Counted from the first letter of the stretch, positions 36,905-46,409 are shown. The stretch: DNA of 64,000 nucleotides from an uncultured Lachnospira sp. (GCA_910585095.1 CAJUBU010000001.1:200043-264042), one strand, 5' to 3'. A program made the numbers and translations. Notes: generated by a model from the letters alone, not told the origin.

Positions 36905-38089
36905 ATGAAAATATATTTTTACCGTTATAACAGTATCTGTGAGCCTGATGTAATCGAAAGTTTTAAACGGCTTGGATTTGAACTATATGAAGAAACCATT
37001 GAAATGACCAAAAAAAATTTGCTTCCATCTGACTGTGTAAAAAAAATATCACCTATACTGATGTCTGAAAAGTTTACGTTTGCATTTACTATCAATTTTT
37101 TTCCATATCTCTCAGATATATGTGAAATTATGCATCTGCCTTACATAAGCCTTATTGTAGACAGTCCAGTAATGGAGCTTTACTCGAAATCTCTACGCAA
37201 TTTGTGCAATCGAATATTTTTATTTGATGCTTGTTTATATCAAGAATTTGCGCCGTTAAACCCTGATTGCATCTTTCATATGCCCCTTGCTGCCAATGTA
37301 GCAAGAACCGATTTATTTTTATCACATGCTTCCCAATCCGATAAGAAAAAATATGCTTGTGATATATCCTTTATTGGTTCAACTTATGCTGAAAAATGTC
37401 CTTTTAATCGAGCAAAATTGCCAGATTATGAAAGAGGTTATGCCGATGGATTAATCGAAGCACAATTAAAAATATATGGCTATAATTTTTTACAAGAAGT
37501 ACTAACTGATAAATTTGTGACAACCTTTTTAGAATCAACACCTCATTCATACCGTTTCCCAGACGAAAATTATGCAGATTACAAGGCTTGTGTGGCACAG
37601 CTTTATCTCAGTGTAAAAGTTGCTGAACAAGAACGCCTCCGACTGTTAAAAATGCTGTCGGATTCTTTTCATGTTGATATCTATACAGGCAGTGACACAT
37701 CTTCTATGCCTCATATTAACAATCGTGGTTTTGCGCGTTCACTCGACGAGATGCCGCTTATATTTAATCAAAGTAAAATTAATATTAATATCACTGCTAA
37801 ATCCATACGCTCAGGGCTTCCGCTACGAATATTTGACGTACTTGGCTGTGGCGGTTTTCTGATAACAAACTATCAATCTGAAATATCGCAATTTTTCACC
37901 ATAGGAAAAGACCTTGTAACTTACGACAGCGCTGATAATTTAAAAGACTTATGCAGGTATTATTTGGAACATGAACAGGAACGCAAAGACATTGCCCTAC
38001 ATGGCTACAATACCGTTAAAAAATATCATACATATGATATAAGACTATTGCAAATATTAGACAAAGCATTTCCAAAGCCTGCAAAATAA
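36905..38089 (+). CDS. DUF3880/CgeB-type glycosyltransferase, paralogue 2
   Basis: 394 aa. Same two-domain layout as its paralogues: TINFFPYLSDICEIMHLPYISLIVDSP in the DUF3880 half (given here as positions ~60-86) and FDVLGCGGFLITNYQSEI in the GT-B half. GGAGG lies 5 bases before the ATG and a sigma-28-like promoter upstream suggests co-regulation with flagellin. It is divergent from paralogue 1 and followed by the type III toxin-antitoxin locus. Confidence 0.85.
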   Translation: MKIYFYRYNSICEPDVIESFKRLGFELYEETIEMTKKNLLPSDCVKKISPILMSEKFTFAFTINFFPYLSDICEIMHLPYISLIVDSPVMELYSKSLRNLCNRIFLFDACLYQEFAPLNPDCIFHMPLAANVARTDLFLSHASQSDKKKYACDISFIGSTYAEKCPFNRAKLPDYERGYADGLIEAQLKIYGYNFLQEVLTDKFVTTFLESTPHSYRFPDENYADYKACVAQLYLSVKVAEQERLRLLKMLSDSFHVDIYTGSDTSSMPHINNRGFARSLDEMPLIFNQSKININITAKSIRSGLPLRIFDVLGCGGFLITNYQSEISQFFTIGKDLVTYDSADNLKDLCRYYLEHEQERKDIALHGYNTVKKYHTYDIRLLQILDKAFPKPAK

Positions 38090-38099
38090 CTAAAAACAG

Positions 38100-38227
38100 T
38101 TGACTATTTTTTTTATATGATATTATACTATTAGTGATGAGTCCTGCCATAAAGTGTAACTGCTAAAAGCGTTAGCAACTCTAATAAAATTGTTACACAA
38201 ACGGCTATGTGGAAATGCTATTTTTTA
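38100..38227 (+). ncRNA. Candidate structured RNA upstream of the toxin-antitoxin locus
   Basis: A promoter-like TTGACT (38100) and TATACT (38124), spacer 18, precede nested stems: GTGTAAC (38154-38160) with GTTACAC (38192-38198), enclosing TGCTAA-5 nt-TTAGCA (38161-38177). CCATA and TATGTGG outside could extend it. A TATTTTTT run follows at about 38219. It has no open frame. This is inference from pairing only. Confidence 0.35.
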
Positions 38228-38291
38228 ATGTGATGCATTTAAGCTTCTATAAAAATAGTGTATAACTTTCAATAAAAGGACATAAAATTTA

Positions 38292-38319
38292 AAGGAAAGC
38301 CCTATTGACTTTCCTTTTT
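38292..38319 (+). terminator. Terminator before the antitoxin RNA
   Basis: AAAGGAAAG-9 nt-CTTTCCTTT followed by TTG. It insulates the antitoxin promoter from upstream transcription and overlaps its -35 box. Confidence 0.7.
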
Positions 38320-38333
38320 GTGCTTGCTAAAAT
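38305..38333 (+). promoter_or_regulatory. Promoter of the type III antitoxin RNA
   Basis: TTGACT (38305-38310), 17 bases, TAAAAT (38328-38333). Transcription would start at about 38340-38345, exactly where the first repeat begins. Confidence 0.8.
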
Positions 38334-38344
38334 ATAGGTACAAA

Positions 38345-38510
38345 AAAGTTTACCACTGACCGATATGTGGTATATAAATGGTCGGATTGAAAGTTTACCG
38401 CTGACCAATATGCGATATATAAATGGTCGGGTTGAAAGTTTACCGCTGACCAATAATGCGGTATATAAATGGTTGGGTTGAAAGTATAGTCCTTCGCCAT
38501 AAGGCGGAGG
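38345..38510 (+). ncRNA. Type III antitoxin RNA (ToxI/CptI-like tandem repeats) with terminator
   Basis: Three contiguous units of 45, 45 and 46 nt (38345-38389, 38390-38434, 38435-38480) plus a 9-nt partial unit to 38489. Each runs AAAGTTTACC(A/G)CTGACC, A/T-rich middle, then TATATAAATGGT(C/T)GG. The GACC and GGTC segments of each unit can pair, as in pseudoknotted antitoxin units. Terminator CCTTCGCC-ATAA-GGCGGAGG-ATTTTT follows (38491-38515), so that, as in ToxIN, most transcripts stop at the repeats and a few read into the toxin. The units are longer than the 36-nt units of the founding ToxI. Confidence 0.85.
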
Positions 38511-38535
38511 ATTTTTGCGTAATGAGGATAGGCAA

Positions 38536-39006
38536 ATGAAAAAAACAGGTTTTTATATTATTAAAGATAAATTTTTTGTAGATATGCCAGACCCATATCT
38601 CAAAAAAAATAAGACAGAAAACAGACCACATTATTACTGTTTTGAAGATACGAATACTGGCATATACTGGATGATACCATTGTCCAGTCGTATTGATAAA
38701 TACAGAAAGATTATGGAGAAAAAAGAAAAAGACAGAAAACCCTGCGATATTCTTCATATCGCCAAACTGGATGACAGTCGGGAGAGCGCATTTTTGATAC
38801 AGGATATGTTTCCAATAACAGAAGAATACATAGAACGAGAATATACAATCGCTGGAAATCATCTAATGTTGACGAGTGAACATACCGCCAGATAAATTGA
38901 GCAGAAAGCGAGAAAAGTCATAGGTATGTTGAAACGCGGCATAAAATTCACTCCAACACAGCCGAACATTATAGCGATATTAGAGAAGTTGAGAGAATAC
39001 AGATAG
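38536..39006 (+). pseudogene. Type III toxin (ToxN/CptN-like endoribonuclease) with an internal stop
   Basis: The frame starts at ATG 38536 (GAGG 8 bases upstream) as MKKTGFYIIKDKFF and contains ENRPHYYCF and YWMIPLSSRIDKYR, the pattern of ToxN/AbiQ/CptN ribonucleases that cut their own antitoxin RNA into units. A TAA at 38893-38895 ends it after 119 codons. The same frame then stays open for 36 codons with family-like sequence (IEQKARKVIGMLKRGIKF, TPTQPN) to TAG at 39004. Without the stop the product would be 155 sense codons plus that position, close to family length. One base change explains it; readthrough or sequencing error are alternatives. Confidence 0.8.
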
Positions 39007-39171
39007 TTTCTTATTTAAAAGAGACCATAAAAATATTAAATACTACAAAAAATATATTTCTAATGAACCATTTAGAAGAAAAAAATGTTGTTTAAACTTT
39101 TCAAAGTTAAAAACAGAATGTGAAAAGTATAATTCAAAAATTAAAAAACAACATAAGAATGGAGAATTAAT

Positions 39172-40356
39172 ATGAACATACTGCTATTTGAACACAATAA
39201 TTTCGGAATGGAAGACATCTGTGAAACACTGGAGCAGATGGGACATCAATATAAGCGTATCTCTACTATTTTAATTTATGAACGAGTAAGTGCTGAATTC
39301 GACCAACTATTTGAAGAAGCAATAAACACACATTTCGACTGTGTATTTACATTTAATTACAGTCCCGTTCTTTCTAACAACTGTAAAAAATACAATATTC
39401 CATATATTGCCTTTGTATATGACAGCCCATTAGTAGCATTATACTCTTACACAATTATTAATCCATGCAATTATGTATTTATATTTGATAAAGCATTGTA
39501 TGAAGATTTTAAAAAGGAAGGAATCAATACGGTATACTATGCTCCTTTAGCAGTCAACTGTGACCGACTGGCAAGACAACTTGCCCAAACCCCAAGTCAA
39601 ATTTTAAATAAAAATTTTCACTGTGATATATCCTTTGTAGGTTCGATGTACAATGAAAAACATAATCTTTTTGAACGGTTTAAAAATCTTCCGCCTTATG
39701 TATCAGGCTATTTGGATGCCATTATGGATGCACAGCTTAAAGTATATGGCTATTTTTTTATTGAAGAATTGCTTACAAGCAATATCATTGAAGAATTGCA
39801 AAAAAGTGTTCCTGTCAAGCCAAACAAGGATGGTGTAGAGACTGTTCCCTACCTTTATGCCAACTATTTTATTGCAAGAAAGCTTGCAAATTTAGAGCGT
39901 TATTCTCTGCTTTCTGAGCTTTCTGCAAAATTTGGCAAAACCTATAATATTCATCTTTACACGCCAAATCCTACGCCCGAGTTGCCATTTATTTCCAACA
40001 AAGGTGAAATTGACTACTATAATGAATGTCCTTTTGCTTTTGCTCAAAGCCGCATTAATCTCAACATTTCTTTGCGTTCCATTCGCACAGGAATCCCTCT
40101 GCGCGCAATGGATATCTGCGGTGCAGGCGGATTTTTGATGACAAATTATCAGGCAGACTTATATGATGTATTTGTACCAGATGAAGATATTGCTATATAT
40201 GAATCAAAAGAAGATTTAATAAATAAATGCAGCTATTACCTTTCCCACGAATCGCAAAGAGTACAGATGGCAGCAAATGCGTTTGGAAAAGTAAAAGAAA
40301 AGCACACCTTTTTGGTGCGTTTAAATGAAATATTTAATATTGTATTTAATTCGTAA
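39172..40356 (+). CDS. DUF3880/CgeB-type glycosyltransferase, paralogue 3
   Basis: 394 aa. DUF3880 half with FTFNYSPVLSNNCKKYNIPY, GT-B half with MDICGAGGFLMTNYQADLYD. GGAG lies about 8 bases before the ATG. It is closest in layout to paralogue 2, from which it is separated by the type III toxin-antitoxin locus, so the locus probably inserted between tandem copies. Confidence 0.85.
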   Translation: MNILLFEHNNFGMEDICETLEQMGHQYKRISTILIYERVSAEFDQLFEEAINTHFDCVFTFNYSPVLSNNCKKYNIPYIAFVYDSPLVALYSYTIINPCNYVFIFDKALYEDFKKEGINTVYYAPLAVNCDRLARQLAQTPSQILNKNFHCDISFVGSMYNEKHNLFERFKNLPPYVSGYLDAIMDAQLKVYGYFFIEELLTSNIIEELQKSVPVKPNKDGVETVPYLYANYFIARKLANLERYSLLSELSAKFGKTYNIHLYTPNPTPELPFISNKGEIDYYNECPFAFAQSRINLNISLRSIRTGIPLRAMDICGAGGFLMTNYQADLYDVFVPDEDIAIYESKEDLINKCSYYLSHESQRVQMAANAFGKVKEKHTFLVRLNEIFNIVFNS

Positions 40357-40414
40357 AAACTTTAATTATACTTTTCAATACTGATGTTATTTATTATTTA
40401 AAAATAAAAAGCAA

Positions 40415-40452
40415 AGAATATTCGCAAGTCATTTTACTGGTTGCTTATAAAC
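40415..40452 (+). repeat. Dispersed hairpin repeat, decayed copy G
   Basis: AATATTCGCAA and TACTGGTTGCTTATAAAC match the loop and tail of the consensus; the stem is lost. Confidence 0.5.
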
Positions 40453-40478
40453 TTATAGCTGCTATCACAACACAAGTC

Positions 40479-40511
40479 CCTCATTTATATCTTTACGATA
40501 TTGAAATGAGG
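40479..40511. terminator. Convergent hairpin between glycosyltransferase genes
   Basis: CCTCATTT (40479-40486) pairs perfectly with AAATGAGG (40504-40511) around an inner ATATC/GATAT pairing. It has no long T-run on either strand. Confidence 0.5.
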
Positions 40512-40599
40512 AACTTACTTAATGAAGTTAAAATATAAATAATTTTACAAAATAATATCAGTGGATATTTACTTTTATATATTATCTGATATAAAAATA

Positions 40600-42750
40600 T
40601 TAATTTATTTCTTTCAAAATCTCAAGAAAATCACTTGCACGATTAAGCCATGTATGGTGTTTTAACGCATTTTCTTTGCCTTTTTCTGCAATTTTGCTGG
40701 CGATATTCATATCTGCCAGCAAATTTTTAATTTTTTGAGGCAAACTGTATATATCTTCTAATGAAAAAAATACAATATCCTTTCCATCTGTAAAATGCCT
40801 TTCAAGATAACTTGTTGTATCTGTCACACATATAGAACCTGCAAGCATAGCATTAGCAATTCGCTCTGTCATTCCGCCCTTATGCCAGTTCATAATATTT
40901 AAAGAAATTTTACTGTCTGCCATCACTTCGACACCATCCTCAAAGGATACATCACCATGAATAATTAAATGTTCATTATCAGCATATGGACAATCTTTCC
41001 ATGTATTGGAAAATACATGAATATCAATACCAGAATCCACTAAAATTTTTACAATCTTTTCACGGTAATAAAAAGAAATCGCTCGCACTACATCCGTCAT
41101 ATGATGCAATTGGATAACAAATTCTCTTTTATCAAGTTTTATCCCCTCTGCATCAAGTACTTGTCTCAAACCTTCACTAGCACTCGTATTTGGATTATTT
41201 TTAAGAACAATCATTAACTTTAAAGCAAGTCTTCTATCCTCTTTTTCCATCATTCGGATAGCAGCAACGCCTTCTCTGTAATTGCAGTACACAGCTACAA
41301 ATGTAACATCCCATTTACGTTTATTTAGACTGCAACTCTCCTTTTTAGGTAATATTCCGCCAGGCGGCAAATGCCATGCAGCATTTATACTTGAATAATA
41401 TTCATTAATATACTTTACATATCCTTCATCTTGCGAGCATATATAATGACTTTTAATTGGCATCATTAGATAATAAGTGATATATAATGGATGGTCAAAT
41501 GTAATATTAATTTTAGGAAAAGCTACTTTATTTCCCCATAAATTACCGTCTTTCATCCATCTTGCAAATATACCTGTTTGAATCCCTACTACAGCTTTAC
41601 AGTCACACTCTGCAATATTTATAAACAATTGATCAATATTTTGGTCTGCAATATCCTCATCATTACTCTGATTTCTTACTAAATCTATATCAATAACAAT
41701 TGCTGGCTGCTTTAATTTTATCAATGCATCAGCAAAGCCTTTTGCAAAAGATTTCAGCGCACCATTGCACATTGAAGAATTCATAACCACAATAATCAAA
41801 TTTGTACTATCATTTACTGCAAAAAATGCATCACCGCGTCCTATCATTTGCTCTGCCGTATGAACAAAATAGTCCTCAATACCAAAATAAACGGCTTCTT
41901 TATAGCGATTTTGAAATGCCAAATCAAACAAATTTAATTTTTTTAATTTATCTGAATATTTCCCTAAAATATAAGAATAGGTATAATACATATCTTGATA
42001 AACTGGTTTTTCTATACTTTGATAACAAACTGGAATAACAAAAGGCATAATCGGTTTATCAAAATAGTTCGATTTTTCAAAATTACTAGAATTTTCAGAA
42101 ATTAAAAAATCATTATTAATTGTAAATCTTTGCAGCAATCCTTCACTGCCCATATCACATATTCTAAGCAGCAATTCATAATCCTCACCACAAACAATAT
42201 TAGCATTCCACCCTGCTAAAGCTAAAACCAATTCAACATTTACACATAAAAATACAATATTGGTATCACCTTCTATAACATATTTTTTAAATATATCTTG
42301 ATATGTGGATAAAGTAATATTCAAATTTTCAATTTGTATTGATTTATCTATATTTATTTCTTCATTACATTTAATATTATCAATATATTTATTATATATA
42401 TTAATATATTTCACAACATCTGAAATATCAATATTATTTTCTATATCTCCCTGAATTTCAGCTATATTCATTATCATCATATATTTGCCAGAAACATACT
42501 GTATTACATCATTTTTAAGTTCAGCAATACTTTGATACAGCTTGTCGCTAAGATTAATCATTTTTACACGTTTACTATTATCACTTGATAGTGACAAATC
42601 TACTAAATTAATATTTAGATTAGCTGCATCAATAATTATATATTCTGTATCAATTGCTTGAAATTGCTTTAATAGACAATCCAATGCCTGGTTTAAATAT
42701 TTACACTCTGATGTCAATAATATAACAATTGAAAGTGACTTATTTTTCAT
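40600..42750 (-). CDS. Fused GT2-like and DUF3880/CgeB-like glycosyltransferase
   Basis: 716 aa. The N-terminal ~230 residues follow a family 2 fold (SLSIVILLTSECKYLNQALD, later NIVCGEDYELLLRI), the middle (~330-470) a DUF3880-like region (FPKINITFDHPLYITYYL) and the C-terminal ~170 residues a GT-B domain (MADSKISLNIMNWHKGGMTERI and HHTWLNRASDFLEIL). It is last gene of the 40.6-63.3 kb cluster and related to the three DUF3880 paralogues next to it, which ties the cluster to them. The Shine-Dalgarno is weak. Confidence 0.82.
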   Translation of the reverse strand: MKNKSLSIVILLTSECKYLNQALDCLLKQFQAIDTEYIIIDAANLNINLVDLSLSSDNSKRVKMINLSDKLYQSIAELKNDVIQYVSGKYMMIMNIAEIQGDIENNIDISDVVKYINIYNKYIDNIKCNEEINIDKSIQIENLNITLSTYQDIFKKYVIEGDTNIVFLCVNVELVLALAGWNANIVCGEDYELLLRICDMGSEGLLQRFTINNDFLISENSSNFEKSNYFDKPIMPFVIPVCYQSIEKPVYQDMYYTYSYILGKYSDKLKKLNLFDLAFQNRYKEAVYFGIEDYFVHTAEQMIGRGDAFFAVNDSTNLIIVVMNSSMCNGALKSFAKGFADALIKLKQPAIVIDIDLVRNQSNDEDIADQNIDQLFINIAECDCKAVVGIQTGIFARWMKDGNLWGNKVAFPKINITFDHPLYITYYLMMPIKSHYICSQDEGYVKYINEYYSSINAAWHLPPGGILPKKESCSLNKRKWDVTFVAVYCNYREGVAAIRMMEKEDRRLALKLMIVLKNNPNTSASEGLRQVLDAEGIKLDKREFVIQLHHMTDVVRAISFYYREKIVKILVDSGIDIHVFSNTWKDCPYADNEHLIIHGDVSFEDGVEVMADSKISLNIMNWHKGGMTERIANAMLAGSICVTDTTSYLERHFTDGKDIVFFSLEDIYSLPQKIKNLLADMNIASKIAEKGKENALKHHTWLNRASDFLEILKEIN

Positions 42751-42849
42751 TATAATTTATAATATATGGCTTTCATTACTTGATAAAAGCAATATATCAC
42801 AACCTCTCTTTCATTTTAATCTTATTTAAAATTTTCATATAATAATAAA

Positions 42850-44076
42850 TTATAATGCATAACAGACTGTTTCTGTAACTCCATCCTTGTCATATTGTCT
42901 TATATACAACTTATATTCTGAAACTAAACTTTTAATAAATAGTGGAATTTCATAAAAATCTTCTGGCTTATGATATATACATATAGCAAGCTTTGGTTTA
43001 TAATCTTTTATGATATTAATGCTTCCTTTTAACGCTCTTAATTCAGAACCTTCTATATCCATTTTGATAAAAGTAGGTTTTTCATCATAAATTATATCGT
43101 CTAAAGAAACTACATTTATTTTACTGTCAACAACTGATTCTATATTTTTTAAACTATTAGACTGTAACGTATGATTTTCACTCCACATACTGCATGTACC
43201 ATAAAAATATGAAACATTTTCTCCATTGGAATTTTGTGTATCAACTATATGTGACATTGTATTTTCTAAATCATTAAAACATAAAGTACATTTTTTATCC
43301 CATAAACCATATGGATATAAAATATATTTTTCTTTTTCAAGATTTGTTTCAATAATTTCTTTTTTACTCAATAATGGTTCAAAGATTATTATTTTTTTAT
43401 AATCTTTATTACACTTATTAATAAATTGTAAAGATGTCTCTCCATCAAAACCACCACAATCAACAAAAACTTCATTATCACTTAATACAACATTTTTATC
43501 AAAATACTGATTCTCTTCAGGACTAACTATAGAAACATCTTTATCATCATTATATATAAATTGATTTTTCATTACTTCTAAATATACTTTTTTAGAAAAA
43601 TCATCTTCTAAAAGATTATATACTTCCCTATATTTATCCTCATATTTCTTTATATGTGTTATTGGGAATCTTTTAAAAATTTCTGAAAAACTCTTCATAT
43701 CAAAAATTTGTGATTTTTCAAATCCATTATCTAACAATTGTTTTCTAATCTGTTCATACAATTTTTCATCAATAACACTTATAATTATCCAATAGTCTGA
43801 TTTATTTTCTAATAAATAATCAAGTGTCACAATATTAATTTGTGTCTGTTTATCTTTTACATTATTATCTTCTCTTCCCCCTCCTAATTTATTATCAATA
43901 AAAAATGAAATCAAAATATCTTGGGATTTGAACATCTCATAAACATAATGACCACAATATCCTGCACCAAAAATAGCAGCTTTTTTATTTTCTTTTTTGA
44001 TATTCTCCTTAAATTTTTTTAAATTTCTTTGTTTCGATTGATATATTTCTTTTATAGTACAATCAAATTCATTCAT
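42850..44076 (-). CDS. FkbM-type methyltransferase with N-terminal Rossmann module
   Basis: 408 aa. Residues ~30-135 are the cluster's shared module (KKAAIFGAGYCGHYVYEMF, then FFIDNKLGG). The C-terminal ~220 residues are an FkbM methyltransferase: EVFVDCGGFDGETSLQF (SAM motif) and VSLDDIIYDEKPTFIKMDIE, GSELRALKG. FkbM enzymes methylate sugar or polyketide hydroxyls, here presumably a glycan residue. AGGAG lies 11 bases before the ATG, with GAGG directly abutting it. Confidence 0.88.
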   Translation of the reverse strand: MNEFDCTIKEIYQSKQRNLKKFKENIKKENKKAAIFGAGYCGHYVYEMFKSQDILISFFIDNKLGGGREDNNVKDKQTQINIVTLDYLLENKSDYWIIISVIDEKLYEQIRKQLLDNGFEKSQIFDMKSFSEIFKRFPITHIKKYEDKYREVYNLLEDDFSKKVYLEVMKNQFIYNDDKDVSIVSPEENQYFDKNVVLSDNEVFVDCGGFDGETSLQFINKCNKDYKKIIIFEPLLSKKEIIETNLEKEKYILYPYGLWDKKCTLCFNDLENTMSHIVDTQNSNGENVSYFYGTCSMWSENHTLQSNSLKNIESVVDSKINVVSLDDIIYDEKPTFIKMDIEGSELRALKGSINIIKDYKPKLAICIYHKPEDFYEIPLFIKSLVSEYKLYIRQYDKDGVTETVCYAL

Positions 44077-44100
44077 CCTCTTACAATCTCCTGCAACTTT

Positions 44101-45042
44101 TTATTTATTTTCAATCTTTTCTGCAAAATATTTTCCAATTTTAGCAATAAACGCTAATGCATCCTCTCTCATTTCCACAGGAAATGAATCAAGCACTGGC
44201 GCGGTTTCAAAACTAAGCACTTTATCAAACTTGATAGCTTTTAAAGCATTGACAAATCCATCCCAATCTGTAGATGGTTTATTTTCTCTTGTTTTTGTAA
44301 ATGTAAACGGCACTTGATGTAAGTCTGCAATTCCATCATTATCATGTATATGTAATACCTTTAATCGGTCACCTAATGTCATAATAAATCGCTCAAAATC
44401 AATCCCCACCAGATTTGCATGTCCAGTATCAAAACAAAATCCAAGAACTTCTGCACCATACTTATCATTCATATGGTCAATACGTTCTGCTGCTTTCACT
44501 GCATCACAGCATGGACCTTCCAAAATATGACTTCCAGTACAAATATAAATATTTTCAACACACATGGTAATACCCATCTCTTTTGCCATAGGAGCCAGAA
44601 AATCTAAAAACATCTCTGTCATTTTCCATTCTTCCTCTTCTGAGCCTAAATATCTTGCCAATTTTAAACCATGTATCACAATATATTTACAATCCAAATA
44701 ATCACAAAGCTGCATACTTTTTACAGCAACAATATCACGAAGATAAGCATTTAACTCCGTTGGAGCTTCTGGAACATAATTAGGATATGGCATATGCATT
44801 TGATGAACAGCAATGCCTGTTTTCTTTGAACATTCTTTAAATAATCTAAAATATTCCTGTAACTCTTCTTGCGTCTTATCAAAAAAAGTATTTAACTTTT
44901 CCGCATATAATGTCTTATTTAACAGATATTCATTTAAGCTGAAATCAACACAAGAAAAACCTGCCTTTTTTAATTGCTCAAATCCTTCTGTAGGGTTTTC
45001 ATGGTTAATAACTGTTTTTGTTTGCACACCAATTTTTAACAT
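44101..45042 (-). CDS. Sugar phosphate isomerase/epimerase (TIM barrel)
   Basis: 313 aa of the AP-endonuclease-2/xylose-isomerase-like TIM-barrel family. Metal-site segments: HQMHMPYP, YIVIHGLK, MCVENIYICTG, GFCFDTGHANLVG, KVLHIHDNDGIADLHQVPF and VLSFETAP. It probably interconverts a sugar or sugar acid for the glycan. It is 54 bases downstream of a related gene (45097) that has the same barrel plus the Rossmann module. Confidence 0.9.
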   Translation of the reverse strand: MLKIGVQTKTVINHENPTEGFEQLKKAGFSCVDFSLNEYLLNKTLYAEKLNTFFDKTQEELQEYFRLFKECSKKTGIAVHQMHMPYPNYVPEAPTELNAYLRDIVAVKSMQLCDYLDCKYIVIHGLKLARYLGSEEEEWKMTEMFLDFLAPMAKEMGITMCVENIYICTGSHILEGPCCDAVKAAERIDHMNDKYGAEVLGFCFDTGHANLVGIDFERFIMTLGDRLKVLHIHDNDGIADLHQVPFTFTKTRENKPSTDWDGFVNALKAIKFDKVLSFETAPVLDSFPVEMREDALAFIAKIGKYFAEKIENK

Positions 45043-45096
45043 ATCACTGTCCTACCTTTCTATAATCTATAACCTTGTGTCACAAACACACATTCA

Positions 45097-46326
45097 CTAT
45101 TGTCTTCTTTTTAAACGACCTTCGTAATATGAAGATAAGTATTCATCATTAAAAAACTCAATATTTTTCACGCCTAAATCCTTTAATTGCTGTTCAATTT
45201 CTCTATAATATATATTACAAATATAGACGCCGCAATCCTCTGATAATTTTTTTAATTCCTCTGGATTTTTTACTTCAAGACCACAAAATTTAGTTCCCCA
45301 TATAGATGAATTATTATCACAAGTAAATAATGGCTTATACTGTTCGCCATAACATTTCATAAAATTGCGACACATATTTCCAGCACCAAAAAGGACAATA
45401 GAATGATATTTTTTTAAAGAAGTTTCAAGTTCAATCTGCCATTTAAAATAATCCATTATAGATTTTGACAATGCAAGAAGCTGAGGTCGTAAAATAGGTG
45501 AAAAATTTTTAGCTGTATCTTCACAATCTATTACAAGCTGTCCATCAAATTTAATTTGGCGTAAGCCTCTTATTAAGCTAAGCCAATCTGTTGTATTAGA
45601 ATCTGTAGACCTACTTGTAAAAGGTACTAACTTATTTTCAACACTTCCATTATTATCTTTTATCAAAATGGTTTCAACTCGTTCTCCCAATGCTACAAGA
45701 ATATCTTGCATATTCTGTCCACATAAATTGCAAACACCCACGTCAAGGCAAAATCCAAATCGTTTGCTACCAACCTCTTTATTTAATTCATCAATCCACT
45801 TTACTGCTATTTTTTCATCGGAACATACACCTCTAACAAGATGTCCATTCACATCTTTACACTGATTTTGCAAGAGTATCATTGTATCTTCTTTTTTACA
45901 TTCCTTAGCAAGCTCCAAATAATACGCTTTGTTAATCTCCCATTCTTTATCAAATGTAACACCAACATACAATGGACGTGCAATAATGTGTTTACACCCC
46001 ATATTTTCAAGCATTTTTATACTATCTTTTCCTATACGCAACAATAATTCATTTAAATCTGTTCGTTTTGTATCTCTTAATAAATAAGGTAAAAGTGCTG
46101 TTGTCACTTGAAGATTTTTTGACTGTATTCCTTTTAGAAATTTATCAAAATCTTGCCTTGTCTGCTCAGAATTTAATTTTGTCTCAAAACTCCTTAAATT
46201 CTTTCCAGGACAATATACACTTAAATCTAATAATATATCCTCAAATCCCGCATTTTTAATATCTCCTATTCCTTGATTGGGAAATTCAGGAAATACAATT
46301 CCTGCAATTGAACTAATAATTTTCAT
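45097..46326 (-). CDS. Sugar isomerase/epimerase-like TIM barrel fused to C-terminal Rossmann module
   Basis: 409 aa. The barrel (~1-300) resembles its neighbour: HIIARPLYVG, ILLQNQCKDVNG, FGFCLDVGVCNLCG, TILIKDNNGSVENKLVPFT and LVIDCEDTA. The usual Glu in the ENxY strand is Gln and the DTGH motif reads DVGV, so metal binding is probably weakened and catalysis uncertain. Residues ~307-409 are the shared module (YHSIVLFGAGNMCRNFM then FTCDNNSSIWGTKFCG). I chose the ATG at 46326, with AAGGAG upstream; the frame is open 16 codons further. Confidence 0.82.
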   Translation of the reverse strand: MKIISSIAGIVFPEFPNQGIGDIKNAGFEDILLDLSVYCPGKNLRSFETKLNSEQTRQDFDKFLKGIQSKNLQVTTALLPYLLRDTKRTDLNELLLRIGKDSIKMLENMGCKHIIARPLYVGVTFDKEWEINKAYYLELAKECKKEDTMILLQNQCKDVNGHLVRGVCSDEKIAVKWIDELNKEVGSKRFGFCLDVGVCNLCGQNMQDILVALGERVETILIKDNNGSVENKLVPFTSRSTDSNTTDWLSLIRGLRQIKFDGQLVIDCEDTAKNFSPILRPQLLALSKSIMDYFKWQIELETSLKKYHSIVLFGAGNMCRNFMKCYGEQYKPLFTCDNNSSIWGTKFCGLEVKNPEELKKLSEDCGVYICNIYYREIEQQLKDLGVKNIEFFNDEYLSSYYEGRLKRRQ

Positions 46327-46409
46327 ATTAAAATTCTCCTTTATAAATCTTTTATTCATAAACAAACTTAACACTCTGAATATTTATATTGCTTTAATCA
46401 TTATATTTA

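Noticed and set aside
38345..38480. CRISPR-like array
   Set aside because: The 45-46 nt units are directly contiguous with no spacers and are followed by a terminator and a toxin-like gene, so they are type III antitoxin repeats.
38440..38862. 140-codon open frame on the minus strand
   Set aside because: It lies opposite the antitoxin repeats and toxin gene, has no ribosome site and a composition typical of an antisense shadow.
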